Source: Brachypterus glaber
Lineage: Eukaryota; Arthropoda; Insecta; Coleoptera; Kateretidae
DNA: 64,000 nucleotides
Assembly (NCBI GenBank): GCA_958510825.1
Contig: OY294049.1
Coordinates: 33,632,774 to 33,696,773 of the forward strand
Reading direction: 5' to 3'
In this document: in pieces, positions 45,488-60,400 of the stretch
Numbering within the stretch: the stretch's first letter is position 1
Layout: each line of letters begins with the position of its first letter
Notes under the pieces: generated by a model
What the model was told of the DNA's origin: nothing
Seen by the model: the letters and a program-made list of their open reading frames with translations, nothing else
The model's database searches: none
Program-made: the position numbers and the translations under genes

Positions 45488-47979
45488 TTATTTTACAATA
45501 TACATTTTTCTATAATTAGTTTTTAAATTATAACAGTATTGTAAAATATAATATATCCATATAACTGAACATACTACAGAAGTATTAATGGTTTCAATAA
45601 ACAATTTAGGAGCAAATACAGACCAAATAAACAAATGATCCTTATGTATAAAAGTAACAGTACTTATTAGAAAAATAGTGAGTGTTTGTTTTAACAAAAT
45701 AATTCTCCAATAAGCCTTATGATTCTCAGTATCTGTTAAAACTAAAATATGGCACAGAATAGGGAATGCATAAGTATGACTTAAAACTTGTATAAACACA
45801 AGGATCGGGTTATATAAACTGAGCCCAGTGTACCCCACAGAGACATCAACACTTGCTAAGCTATTACTGTGTCCCTGTGCAAAATATAATGATGTTGCAA
45901 GAATCATATGACCAAAGTATTGCAAATCATTGTCTTTTTCAAAGGATTTCTTGAGCATTTTGCTAGAATAGTGACAAAATGATAACAGTAATATATTATA
46001 TGGTTTTAATAGTAAAGAGCATAACAACGTCCATGTTATAAAAATGTCCTTTGAATAAAATAGATTTAATATTATCATAATCCATATTATTTGAGCAGTG
46101 AAAGTATTATATTTTTCTGAATTTTTAAATATAAAAATTAATGTTAGAATTGTAACAACAAGAGTTTTAGATAACAAGGTTTTTAAATGTTTGAATAAAC
46201 TAACAAATAATACTAACAAGCTAAATAAAAAATACATTTGTAGGTATACATAATTATCTTCTTTTAAAAACCAATCTGACAAATCTGGCAAATTAGCCCA
46301 TTTGTCACCAGTTTGATTTAAAGTTATTATAAATCTAAATGCGACAGAAAGAGAAGTTAGTTTTAATGCTAAGAAACTGAATTTAGATTTTAAAGATTTT
46401 GATAACATGAGAAAAAGTAATACTTGCAAAGAAAAATACCAATATACATGTTCCTCTTCTACATAGCTTGAAGAAAAAAATGTTAATGGTTGAAAACATA
46501 TAAGTAAATAAATTATTATTTTGTCTATCTTGAAAATATTTTTGAAAATCAGTCTTGTATTATGTAATAAATGGAAAATGGTTCCTAAACTAATAATAGG
46601 TACAAAAAGAAATATTGCAGAATTATTTGGAAATAAAAACTGCATTAAATATAATAATATCACAGAAGAATTTAATATTATGTGTGATTTTTTTTCAAAA
46701 AATATCATACAAATTAAAATTATTGATAAATATAGCATACCAGTAAGTGCTGTTATTAGAAAATTTACATTTTGTGAAACAGATGATTTGACTAAAGAAT
46801 TACTGATAATTCTGGAACAATTTTCATATAACTCTCTAGCTTTATTATACATAAATATCTCTTTATTTCTAAGAAATAACTTATGAAAACTTGTTGCTAG
46901 ATCAAATCCAATGCAGATATTCTTTTTGCTAAGTAACATCAAAGTATTATATCGTAATGATAAAAGATGTTTTTCTCTTGAAATGGATTTATGTAGGGGG
47001 GATTTTATGGTACCTATACTTGAAGATGGAATGTTGATTCCTAACATAACTGCCAAGTTAATAGGAATATCAACTTGGGAAAATCTGCTGTCATCACAGT
47101 CTGTTCCCAGAATTACAAATGGAACATGGGTCTCTGGGTAAGTTGATCCACCATGACCCCCACTGTCTTTCATCCCATGATCACCTGTAATGACTATTAG
47201 GGACTTTTTATCTCTTTCTTGTAAGGTTTTGTAGATTTCAATGATAACATCTTCCATTTCTGCAAGCTTTGGTGGTATCAGGGAGGAAAAAGGGCCATAA
47301 ACATGTCCTATATGGTCCAGTCCTAAAATAAAATAAATAGCTTTTTCCCATCATATTGTTTTACTTTATTATTGTTTTACTTACCTAAATAATGTAGAAC
47401 CATGAAGTCCCAATCATAATTTTGTAGTTCTATATTAACATTTCTGGTTACATTGTTATCAACTTCTGTAAAATCTTTTACAAAAAATGATGTTGTTCCC
47501 TCAGATCTTAGGAAGAAATTTGGAAATATCTTTAGCCATGTATCGTCCCCAAAAAAGACTACTTTTTTATTATTTTTTACCAGAGAGTGAATTATACTGT
47601 CTTGAAGTTTTTCTGAAGTGAATAAATTCAATACAACATCAATAAACTGAGAAACACTTCCTGCTGTAAGGGCCTTAATCCTTGGAAGGGTTACAGTTGG
47701 ACTTTCTACAGTAACAGTGTTGATACAACCAGTATTTTCCAATATTTTCCATAACCTTGGAGTGTATTCTTTTGAAATGAAATCTAATCGCAATGCATCA
47801 ATTACAATAAATACAGTATATATTACATCAGATTTGTAAATAATATTTATATTCAATGAAATATCGTCTATTTTTTCCGGTATATTAATTTTCTCTGCAG
47901 GTTTATCAATAAAAATTGGAAAAAATCCTTGGAAAAATAATAAAACAGAAAGTAGTAGTATAAAATTTAGACTTATCAT
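45488..47979 (-). CDS. PIGG: GPI ethanolamine phosphate transferase 2 (PIGG)
   Basis: An ER enzyme that transfers ethanolamine phosphate to the second mannose of the GPI anchor. Two exons join in frame: 47385-47979 and 45488-47322 (809 aa, shorter than the 983 aa of human PIGG). An N-terminal membrane segment (residues 4-22) precedes the alkaline-phosphatase-like lumenal domain, with V-I-D-A-L-R (D61), S-P-T-V-T-L-P-R (catalytic Thr at 95), F-F-G-D-D-T-W, T-E-V-D-N-N-V-T-R, L-D-H-I-G-H (201-205) and G-D-H-G-M (245-249). T-E-V-D-N-N-V-T-R distinguishes PIGG from PIGN and PIGO. The rest consists of many hydrophobic helices. Divergent from VPS35L. Start taken at the ATG before the membrane segment. 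Confidence 0.93.
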
Positions 47980-48429
47980 TGTTTGTTACCTTCCCCATGA
48001 GCAAATAAACATGGAAATGCTGTTTAAGTACTTTTTCATCATATCTTATCCAAAGGAACTACACCTTATCGGTATAACATTGTATTACGCTTATTCGTTT
48101 CCTGGGAAAAGTTAGGTTAGGTATTTGTCAAAATAAAGGAGGAAGTGACTGCTGAAACCACATGACGGCGTTACAATAAAATAATATTGAACCAGCGGTT
48201 TTTTAATGGGTATCCGGGTGTTAACAGCATCGTTTTAGCGAGAACTAAAATTTTATAGTGACCACAAGGTTAACTGTGATATAATTCACAAAGAAAAAAT
48301 AGCCGCTTTGGCGGTTCAATATTGGTTTTAAAATACCCGCCCCAACGGCTCACCAGTCACTTCCAAAAAATAAACAAGAGGCGAGTTTTTTTTTTTTTTT
48401 GAGAAAATTCATGTATATCTTGTGAAATT
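47980..48429. promoter_or_regulatory. Divergent promoter region PIGG/VPS35L
   Basis: 450 bp between start codons. Half of it is an inverted-repeat element at 48141-48364, so transcription starts must lie close to it or in it. No individual promoter motif can be assigned. Confidence 0.5.
48141..48364. mobile_element. 224-bp MITE-like inverted repeat in the PIGG/VPS35L promoter
   Basis: Ends GGAAGTGACTGCTGA and the near complement TCACCAGTCACTTCC. Inner pairs include AATATTGAACC and GGTTCAATATT. No ORF. Confidence 0.6.
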
Positions 48430-51400
48430 ATGAATTCTACAGAATGGTAAATATTTGAAATTATTTGTAATTTTTCCCATTATCTTGTTGCATTAACAAT
48501 TTTTAGGAAAACCAATATAAACGAAAGTTTCAATGAAGTAAATAGCTTACCTAGGGCTCCAACAAGGGATCATCCACTAAAAAATGTAGTTGTAAGTGTA
48601 TAAAAATTCCAGCAACTAAAAAAATTATTGAGTAGTAAAATTAAAAGGCCATTGTATAGGCAATAAGTAGGAACACCAAGCATGTAAGGGGCAAATGGGA
48701 CGATTAATTAAATTCACTAGTCTATTTTTACCATGAAATAAAAGCCCTTTTGCAGTATTCAAAGCAGAGTTTTTTACTGGCTTTGCTAGGATGATATTTT
48801 TCAATTTTGTTAGAAAGCATATTTTAATCTACGATTGTTACCTAGTAATTTTATCTCTTGATCAGAGTACCTAATTAGATATTCTGAGCACCTTCAACAA
48901 AAAATATTCTGAATCAGCATTTAAACCTTAGGTATTTTATTCTTTTAAATTCTTCAACACTTATTTTTTTAGGTTACAGAACGAATACCAAGAAGAATTC
49001 TTGGATCACAACCTAGTACTGGGCGAACAACCCCAACCCCTGTTTCTACACCATCCTCTATTGTGGAACCTCTAACTCAAGCTTTGCAAGCTTTAGACCC
49101 TTTGACAGAATTTGCTTTGCAAGAAATGGATCCCTTATCTCAAATGGTGGCAGATATGGTAAATTATTGAAACAGGCAATAGTGGTTTCAAGGGGGGTTA
49201 GTCTGGGGTGGATGATGGGTTTGAGGGGGGATTTCCTATATAAGAAGCTCTTGGTGCTAACAGTAGTATTTTAACTTCTCTACAAACATTGGTACGTTGG
49301 CCACCGGACCTCCAACCTTCCGCCAACGCAAAATACGTCGGCTTAATGTTGGCCGTCGGGCGGACGATGTACCAGGGTTATTCCATGGTAACTGTCATTA
49401 CAGCCGCGGAAAAAATTACACTTTCGTTTAGATATTTTATAATATTATTATTAAAGATTGCTTGTTATTTATTATTTTTAAAGACTGTTTGTGAAAAAAT
49501 GATAATATAATAAAATATTTAAAAGAAAGTGTATTTTTTTATGTGGCTGCCCTAGTAGAAATTTAACGTTAGAATAACGTTTTTCTAATGTTAGAAAACG
49601 TTATAAAATATGTGCAAATGTCCCGCTTTTTAACGTTAGAATCAAACGTTAGTTACAAACGTTAATCTAACGTTAGATTTTTAAGTTAGGAATACGTTAT
49701 AAGTAGGTTTAATTTCTTCCCTCGCCGCTCGAGGGGGCTAGGAATTTTCTACCTGCATCATAAAATGGCAGCTGGAGACAAATTTATTCATATAAATAAA
49801 TCTTAATATATTTTAGCAATCATAATATTTTTAATCATAATTTCGTTAAATTTATTTATAAAATAGCCATCTTTTTAGGTGCCCCTAAATATTTTTCGTG
49901 TAATATGCTGTTATACTTCGATAAATACGTTTACCCCTCAGAAAAACTTTATATTTAGTTAGTTAATATTTATTTATACATTCAGAACCTTAAAATATTT
50001 GTTCAATTCTAGTACAGCGTTGCCGGACTTACTATAATTTTGACTTTTGGGGGATATTTTTTAAACTTATTATGGAAATAATAAATATAAATTATATTGT
50101 AATTTAATATATATTTATAATAGACAAATATTTGATTGTTAGATATATAATATTCAAGAAAGATAGCGCATATATAATATTACTGTCTGTTTAATCAAGT
50201 GTTTTTATTTTATTTTTTGAGAATTAGCAAACTTTTTACGGATAACTATCAAACCTAGGCACATATCTGTCTGAAATGAGTATTTTCCAACGGAAATTTA
50301 AAAAATATTTAAAGTTAGAATAAGGTTAGAAAAAGGTCAGAATTTGGTTAGGAAAGTAACGTTATATTTATGTATTTTACAACGTTTTTGTCAAACGTTA
50401 GTTTTCAAGGTTAGATTTATATATTTTATAAAGTTTTTGTATAACGTTTGAGAAAAATGTCACTAATCTAATGTTAAGTTAGATTTATGTACTTTTCTAC
50501 CAGGGTGTAATGACAGTTACCATGGAATCACCCACCAGTGTTTATAGGGTTTATACAGTCCCTTATATTTTTTAGGAAAATAAATCTTATAAACCTATAG
50601 AAGAAAAAACTGAAAAAATTGTTCCTTATATGCAACCATGGTCAGCCAGAAAGAAACAAATATTATCAAAATTTACCACTTCTGAGAAAATTTCTATAGT
50701 AACAAGCTTTTTATCAGATGGTGATAAAGGTAAATTACTGTAATTAGTTATAGTCTGTGGTTATAGTATTTGAAAAAAAAAATAGATTATAATTTTATCT
50801 TAAACTATCAAAAAAAACTGCGTCCAAGCGATTTTGCAACTATCTTTTTGCGTATATTTGATATTTTCAGCTCTTAAGATGTGGACAGGGGCCCATAGGG
50901 ACTTTTTTTTAATGGAAAGGGGGGTCGTGTAATAAATCATTTTAAAGCTTATAAAATTCTCTACTGGACTATACTATACTGGGAGCGACAAAATACTGGT
51001 ACACCCCTATAACTTTTTTGTTTATTAACTTATCAAATTGAAATTTGGAGAATGTAAATAATTGAATAAACTGCATTTTTTGACATTATACAAAATATTT
51101 TGTCACTTCCGGTTTCACCGGAAATTACCTCAACTTTTTATTTTTAAATGGAACACCCTGTACATTTTTACATATTTTGATTCAAAATTGAATTCTGAGT
51201 ACAACCATGTATAATTTGTCAATATTTGACAGAAAATTTAATTTTTTAATTTAATTTTAAATCTAATTAGTTTTTTGCCCGTAAATTTTGATTAAAACAC
51301 ATTGATATTGGTATCAATCTTTTAAGAAAAAAAAAATGTGATTTAATGGTACTACGGTACCAGTACTTTCCTATTAAAAAAAAAAAAGAGTTTTATTGAA

Positions 51401-54400
51401 AAAAATTATTTGCCTAGTTTTAAAGAGCTCCAAATTGGTTAATAATTAAATAAAACGTCTCATATTTTACCTAAGAAAATTAACAAGCCAAGAATAATTT
51501 TGTATATTTCAAAGCTAACTAGATTAAAATTTAAATTTAATTAAAAAATGACATGTTCTGTCAAGACTTGACAAATTATACATGGTTGACCCAGAATTTA
51601 ATTTTGAATCAAAATATGTAAACATATACAGGGTGTTTCATTTAAAAATCAAAAGTTGAGGTAATTTCCGGCGAAACCGGAAGTGACAGAATATTTTTTA
51701 TAATGTCAAAAAATGCAGTTTATTTAATTATTTACATTTCATTTTGATAATAAACAAAAAATTTATAGGGGTTTACCAGTATTTTGTCCCGCCCGGTATA
51801 CTAAAGTATATTTTTTAATTAATTAAACATTTTTTTAAAGTTTTTGATCTTTCAATTTTTTGGGTAGTTTAAAAATATAATTTACGTTTTGCAACATAAA
51901 ATAATTCATTTAAAAAAAAATTGATTTTTTTAAAGAAATTATGATGTAATTACCCATTTTCAACCCTATTTTAACCCTCAAAAATTAAATAATATATTGT
52001 CAAATAGAAAATTTTAAATTGATGTATCATACAAACCCTCTTTCCATTTAAAAGAATTCCGCCCCAAAGGACATGGCACAATTTATAGGGAATTTTGGCC
52101 CTCGGTGAAATTCGCTAAATTTTTTATATGTTTTAGTTTATGCTTTTTAAAAAGGAATTAGGAACGTTTCAAGCACTTTGTATGTACAGTTTTTTTTTCT
52201 ATAACGAAAATAAAAAAATATTTTTGCACCAAACTCCTCATAAAAATAAGTTTAATTAGCTTAATTATTAAGAAAAAAGCTTGATTGGTATAAGTCAAAC
52301 TGATGTCTGTCAATTTTTTTATATATTATTAATAATATAAAATTAATTTAGCATGGCTTTTAGAGCCTTTTTTCAAGTAAATTGCTTTGTATGCAACCGT
52401 CAAGGTGGTCAACAGCAGATGCCCCGAATGGGAGGAAATGAAAACATTTTATTTATTTTTTTATAAAAATGTCCTAATGTAATACTGTGAAAAAGAATTG
52501 AATCAAGGACACATGTCTTTTGATAAGTACAACACCATATTCTCTTATTTTAAGGCTAACATCTTAAATGAAGAGCGCGGATTTCCATTCAAAGACCCGC
52601 GCCAGTTATTAGGTTCATAAGAAATGCTAGTCCAAAAATAAGAGAATTTGGCTTAAAATATAATCGAAAGATGCATTTTCTTGATTCATGGATCCTTTTT
52701 TTTAGTGTTCATATTTTAAATCATATCGAGGGCTTCATAGCAAAGGGGCATATCTGCTACATGTTAACACGGTTGATACAGCCCTGTTATGAAGCCCTCG
52801 GTATGATAGTTATATTGGATAATTTATTCTATGCAGAAACACAGTATTTCACTTTCAACTTAGTTTTTCTGTTCTGTTTTACTTCTTATTTTATTAAGTT
52901 CTGGAGTTTTAACATGGGTTCCAGTACATTATATTACAAAAACACATATTCAATTTCTTCTATGTAGAATTTTGGAAATAATTGTTTTTTTTTGCCGTAC
53001 AAAAAATAAGGGATACACTTTCGGCATTAAAATCGCTTATTATTTTACAAACAATTCCCTTAAAACGTATTTCTATTCTGCTTTTCTTCTTATTTCATTC
53101 TTTAGTTCAATTTTATATACGTTTTAGTACTTTTTACCAGGTTACCAAATAACTTATTTCACGTATTTCACTAATTTAGTCCTTAAGAAGTATTTCTGTT
53201 GCACTTTTCTTCATCTTATTTAATTATTCTGTCCAATTTCAATATGTATTTCATTACTTTTTCCCAATAAAACTGACAATTTAGTCTAAAAAACTTCAAA
53301 AATACGTCAGAATATCCTTCACTGACAAGTTGTCAGACGAAACAATGCCTACTAGAAAAATATTTTTATGAGGAGTGTAGGGCAAAAATATTTTTTTATT
53401 TTCCTTATAAAAAAAAAACTGTACATACAAAGTGCTTGAAACGTTCCTAATTCCTTTTAAAAAAGTATAAACTAAAACATATAAAAAATTTAGCGAATTT
53501 CACCGAGGGCCAAAATTCCCTATAAATTGTGCCATGTCCTTTCAAATCGGACTGGACTGCACAGTATATTTTTGTTATCAACCTATTCCTGAAAACCTTT
53601 TCTTATTTTTTTATAAATTAATAAGAATGAACTATTTGAAAAGTATTGTTTTGTTGGCACCAGTATTTATTAGAAACAAATAAAATGTTAGCAAATACAT
53701 AATAATATATTATATGTACTACTATGGTCTGTTTTTTCAAGCAAGATAGTAAATTAAAAATCGCCCAGTGAATATTTTCAAAACAGATTCGAATATTGGA
53801 TGTGCGAATATACTGCGTAGTTTATTTTATAGAACATAACTATAATCTATACACAAACATATACTATTCAAACCTGTTGCAAAAATATTTACTGTGCGGT
53901 TTTTAATTTACTATCTTGCTTGATGAAACAAACAGACCATAATAACACTATTTTAATTGAACGTTCAACTTTTTGTTTCAGTAATTGTAAAAGCGCAAAG
54001 TACAGCTGTAGACAAAGTACAGCATAGATTAGAACAACTGGATTACTTTGAGGAAGGTTCCCAACGAAAATATGATTTATCCCAAGCAGAGTATGTCTCC
54101 AGAATAGAGCAACTCAACAGAGAACTCGTTTTGGCTTGGAACTCTGATCAGAGAGTTAAATCGCTGAAAATTGCCATACAGTGTGCTAAATTATTGGCCG
54201 ACACGGACGTTCTTTCCTTTTATCCTAGCAAATTCGTTTTAGTCACTGATATTTTGGATATTTTTGGAAAATTGGTGTATGACAGGTTGAGGAATAAGTC
54301 TGAGTTCTACAAGTAAGGAACGTTATTCATATTTTTTTTCTTTTATTTTTTATAGAAATTTAGAAACTAGAGATTCGGCAAAAAAAAACCGCGCGAATTT

Positions 54401-57400
54401 ACAAATTCTTATAGTTTTACATCGGCACTTAGTGCTACTAAGGGTGCCGATGTATTGAAATCCTCGCCGAAAAGCCAATGTTTTTTTTTTCACATTTCTC
54501 TACGTGTTAGACCTTTCTGAGTCCGAAATCAATAAAAAAAAATTCGTCTGTCTGTAAACTCGATAACTCCATTTCTAAATAAGATATCGACAAGCGGTTT
54601 TTTGCATATTGTTTCTTATCATATTTCAAAGAGCTGATTAGATTTTGGGGGTAAGAATGGGGTAAAACTCCTATTTTTAGCGTTTTTTGGTTTTAATTAA
54701 GGCAATTATTGTATTTTATTAATTTAGCACTTATATGAAAGATAATTTTAAATTGGTCAAAAAATGTTAAAAGCTATTTTTTCCTAAAATGCATTGTTTT
54801 CGAGATATTGGCGTTTAAAGCAGTAAAACGTTTTTTAGCATATCTCACTTATTTATAACCCGATTTCAAAAAATTATATTTTAAATGAAAGCTGTTTTTA
54901 AGCCCTATAAAAATGCTATATACAGTTTTTTTTGCTAAAATTAACGTTAGGACTTTCAAACATACAGACTTTCAAACTTTAATAAATTTTGCAGGTGTAT
55001 TATTGGTTGCCTATTCATGTGATCACACAACTTTTAAATTAGTGCCCAGTGCCGATGTTTTGACAAGGTGCTTGCAACTGTTCAGCTGGTTGTTATTCAA
55101 AAGTACAAAATTTTGCGTAACGTAGAGTATGCATGGGGCCAAGGCCCCAATACAGTAGCATTCTGCTTTAAAATGTTTGCTAAAATTCATATTCTTTAAA
55201 AAAGAAAATACAGGTCTTTATCTTTTTTTTGTATAGGCCAGGAGCAAAAACAGCCACACCACTTCCAGAGCAATTTACGCCCGAGATGGTGCCTGAAACG
55301 GCTAAAGAAACATGTTTAAATTGGTTTTATAAAATTGCCTCGATTCGTGAGCTCGTTCCAAGGATGTATGTTGAAATAGCACTATTAAAATCGTATAATT
55401 TTATATCAACCAGGTAAATAAAAGCAAAAGCCATCAGGCTTCATAGAACTTTCTCGCGCGCTTTAGTTCTTTACTCTTCCAATTACGCCTCGGCCCTCTG
55501 CGCATACACCTTTTTGGCTTCACTGGTGAACACCACTTTAAGGCCTAGCCAGAGGCTCGCATAGTACCTATACATAACATACGATGCCGTGATTGGCTTT
55601 ATGTGCCGTCATGTATCTTGTGCGCGGGCTTATAACGTTATGGTAGGCTCGTATAAGAGCCTGTGGCTAGGTCCTTACTCCGCCCACATATGGGTGGAGT
55701 TAAATGGTGTATGTTAGACCAATTACGTAGAAGTTGTCTAAAGTTGGCGATCACTGGTAATCAGCAGTGATCGATTTAGTTTAGAATTTATTGTATTCTC
55801 ATTGAACGAAATGTTTTTAAATTAGCCAATCGGATTTAAAAGATTTTTGAGATCAGCCATAGAGGAAATGCGCCTAATTTCGGATGGTTTCCAAATTTCG
55901 GATAGTAGTGTATTTAAGATACTGTCTGCAAAGGTAAACAGAAACCTAATTTTATGTGAAGCCAAAAGTCAAACTAAATCCGTCCTGTAATATGATAACG
56001 GTAGAGCTTCTCCCCTTTAAATGGCAGCACAAATCGTTTATATTGCATATGGCAGTTTTGTGCTCAGTTGCATTATTATGCTTGTTTATTTTATAAATAA
56101 TCGTTATAAAAGTTCGTGATTCTGTCTTGGGTAAGTTATGATGTTAGTTAAGTTGATCCACTATTCATAATTAAGCAATTTGAAAACGTAAACCTAATTT
56201 TATGTGAAGATAAACAATTTTGAAAAAACGAAAATTACCTAAGATACTAAGATATTCGAAATTGGGAATCTAAAATTATAGTTCCTATAGTATTTCGTAG
56301 AAAATCGCTTAATGATTAAATTACGTCTTAAATGTGAAGGAATAACAAGAAACATAAGCAATGGGATCCAGATCTACTCTTGAAAATTTTTTTTCGGATA
56401 TGTCCGAAATTAGGAGCCCTTTTTCAAATGCACAAAAATGCGCTGATTTTTTTTAACCGTGTTTTTTGGAAAAAATAAACTGTAATAAAATTGCTTTTAT
56501 AATAAATCATGGTTCGCTATAATAAGTTGTATCTGGTTATATAAAAAAAATATTAAAAAGTAATACCGAGTATTGAATATTGAATACATTGTAAATGGTA
56601 TCCGAAATTAGGCGACTTTCCTCTACTCGATTCTCATCAAATGATTGTCAGTCAGCTGATAGCTGTCCAAACCAGTTTTTGTTAAATTTTTGTGGACAAT
56701 ATTGTCCACTTTATTGACTTGCAAGCTGTGAAAGAGATGACTTTAAAGTCACCTTTGTTGTGAACAAAAAAAGGTTGTGAATTTTTTATTTACAGTGACC
56801 AAATACCAAATCACTGATCAGGGACTACTTTTAATCAAGAATTTCACTCAATTTTTTTTTAGTCATTGTCCTGAGGCTTTATTACGAATTAGTGACATGA
56901 CCCAAGGGATAGGTAACCCCTTAGTGGCAGTTTATGCTAGATGTTACTTATGTCGGGTTGGATTAAGTGTCACACCAATAAACTCAAACAGTGACTATCT
57001 AAAGAGGAATTTTACTGGATTTTTAGATGCTTACAATCACGTAAGAACCGTTAAATATACAAATGAAGTTAGAAAGGGTCTAAGTGCCAAAAACATGGAT
57101 CCGAGATAATCAAATAAAACTGTTTTGGTTTTAAATATATTTTTTTAAAGTGAAACCACTTATAGTAAGATACCCGAGAAAAACTAAAAAAAAAACTTAA
57201 TTTTGAATGAAAACTAAAATAATTTAAAATGGGAGATCGTAAAAGGTTCTAAGTGCCTCGTTACATATTTATGAAAAGGGTCTATGTGCCTTAATATACA
57301 TTACACGCGTCGATGGCACATAGATCCTTTAGTAACTTTCGAACATTAGATAAACAGCTAAATACATCGCTGGTACTTACTACTTTTGCAAGGTTATTAG

Positions 57401-60400
57401 GCATGGAACATAGAATTTTTCTACACATCGTCGTATCAGAAGAACAAGGTTTCAACTAACATTTTTTCAGGTTTTCACTTTTTTGCATTTTTGAATAGGG
57501 CTTTTTACTACCTTTTTGCCTATATTATGAACATAGCCCATTTTATTTACAATACAACCATGTTCTATCTGCATTTTTGAGATTTTTTTAGTGCAACAAG
57601 GTTCTAACTGATAATAAAGTTTAATTTGAATTTCTTACTTAAAAATCAGGTACTCTGTTAATGAAAATTAACTTAAGTCACATCAATGTCACTAATGCAT
57701 AAAAAGTTTGACCTGTGATTTTTACCAAAATTATGGAGGTTGATGAGGAATACTTGTGCAAAACAACTATTAATTATCAATTTTTATAATGATTAATAAT
57801 AATTTATGCAAAATATTGCATTTATGTACAAATTATTAAAACAAACAGCCAAAAAAACATGTGAATTTAATGCAAAACGATTCTAACTCAGTTAGAACTG
57901 TTGTACTACTACTTTTCATAGATTTTTGGGTTATCAAAGTTCCAAATGATTATTTCTTTTAGCTAATATTTAAAATATCAACAAAATGTGTATTATAGGT
58001 ACTAATTTATCCTAATATAAGCCCATCCTAGCATAATACACCACTCAATTATGAAATTTAAGGCAAGTTTCATGATTTTAAAGTTTTGATTGATCATAAC
58101 TCAAATCTATAATTACAGTTGAAACCTTGTTGTTCTCATACGACGATGTATGTATATATGGGAGGATTGATGTAGTGGTCTACCGCGTCTGTACATGACA
58201 AGTCTACTAGCCAACTAGCGTGAGTTCGATTCTCACTGGCGCCGATTTGCCTTTTTCAGTTAATTAATAAATGAAATTTGGCGAAAGCGTAAGTGAAGCG
58301 AACACTCCCTATAAAAACTGGTTCGAAAGTCAGTATAAGCCGGTGGTTCCCTTTACTACTAGTTCACGCAAGTCCTGGACTTGACCTGGATGCTTAATTA
58401 AGTAGAATAGTATGAGGTTAAGCAAACATGTAATGTAAACATGTAATAACTCAAAATATCCGATATTGGCACTTAGACCCTTTGTAACTTATACTCTTCA
58501 AATATACAGGGTTATTCACGGAAGTGGCCTATTAAACGTTTATGGAGAACCAATAACTTTGAAAGTCTGCTAATTTGCACTTTGGGGTTTTTGAATATGG
58601 GCAATCGATTAAAAATGTTTTCATGCTTGTGCCACTTCCGGTTGTACCGGAAGTGGCAGTCAACTTTAATTTTTTAAATGGAACACCCCATATATTTTTT
58701 AATTTTTAAAACTTGCATAAAATTTGCTTTATTTTAATGTATAACACGTTATGTCTATCTCCAGTAGTTTTTGAGTTATTCAAGTTTTTAGCGAAAAATA
58801 AGCAAATTCAAGCACCCCTAAAAACAATAATTTCTCCTTGATTTTTTAAATTGAAGAAAAGTTGTTTTGTATTTTGCTCAATGATGGTTAAGCGAATCAT
58901 TCTAAGCTAAAATGGAATCCAAAATTTATACAGGGTGTCTGAAAAAGCAGGTCAAACTTAACAAAATTAAAATAGCCATAACTCTTTTTTTTTAAATGAC
59001 ACCCTACATTTTTTTTTATTTGTTTAAATAGAGAATTCAATTTTCTTTAAAATAAGTATAGGATACCCTATACCTAACTTTAACCGTTTTCGAGCTATTT
59101 GCAAATTAATGTGAAAAAGAAGTATTTTGCAGTATTTCTGCAATTACGTAAATTTTTAAAATTGTATTGTGTTTTTATTTCTTTTAACCTAAATGTTATC
59201 GTTCTTATCGTGATAAATTAGTGTAAAATAATGGCAGAGGCTTATTCTTACCCTGTTATTTTGGATTTATTTTCTATTTTTGGTGAAAATGATAAAATAA
59301 TTAGTAGAACCTGCAGAAACTTTAATACAAAATATCCTGATTTACCAAGAATGTCATGTAAAAAATTTAGAAGAATACACAAAAATTTTTCGCAATTTGG
59401 AAAAGAAAATGCAGTGAAATCTCTTACGAAACCAATTACAAACAACGAAGATAACGAAGTCAATGTTTTGGGTTACTTTTATGCATATCCACATGCCTCA
59501 ATTCCTGCAGCTAGTTACGACTTGGGAATTTCCTATTCAAGCATCCAAAGAATTTTAAAAAACTACAAGATGCACGATTACAAAAAGCAAAAAATACAGG
59601 CCTTAAAACCTAATGATTTTCAAAATAGAGTGGACTTTTGTGAAAATCTTTTGATAAATATTCAAGAAAAACAAAACTTTTTAAAAAGAATAATTTGGAC
59701 GGACGAGGCTAAATTTTCTCAACAGGGTATTTTTAACAGAAGAAATGTACACTACTGGGCGCATGAAAATCCAGTTTTAAGGTAAATATAATGATCTTTG
59801 AGGTAAATAAATAAAAATCGATTAATTTTTCTGGCCTATTTTATAAAATATAACAAATTTTAACAGAAATACGGCTTTTTCACAATAATTTCCAAATAGC
59901 TCAAAAACGGTTAAAGTTAGGTATAGGGTATCCTATACTTATTTTAAAGCAAATTTAATTCTCTATTTAACCAAATAAAAAAAAATGTAGGGTGCCATTT
60001 AAAAAAAATGAGTTATGGCTATATTAAATTTGTTAGATTTGACCTGCTTTTTCAGACACCCTGTATAATTTTTGGGTTCCATTTTAGCATAGGATAATTC
60101 GTTTAAGCATCATTGAGCAAAACACAAAACATCTTTTCTCCAATTGAAAAAATCAAGGAGAAATTATTGTTTTTAGGGGTGCTTGAATTTACTTATTTTT
60201 CGCTAAAAACTTGAACAACTCAAAAACTACTGAAGATAGACATGAAGTATTATACATCAAAATAAAGCAAATTTAATGCAAATTTAAAAAATTAAAAAAT
60301 ATATGAGGTGTTCCATTTAAAAACTCAAAGTTAAGTGCCACTTCCGGTACAACCGGAAGTGGCACAAGCATGAAAATATTTTTAATCGATAGGCCATATT

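Noticed and set aside
46521..47141. Plus-strand frames opposite PIGG
   Set aside because: Antisense shadows of the AT-rich PIGG coding sequence; the minus-strand reading is clearly the real protein.
52671..52967. Hydrophobic 98-codon frame that could be a membrane protein
   Set aside because: It lies inside an inverted-repeat element in a VPS35L intron and has AT-driven Phe/Leu/Tyr composition without a recognisable domain.
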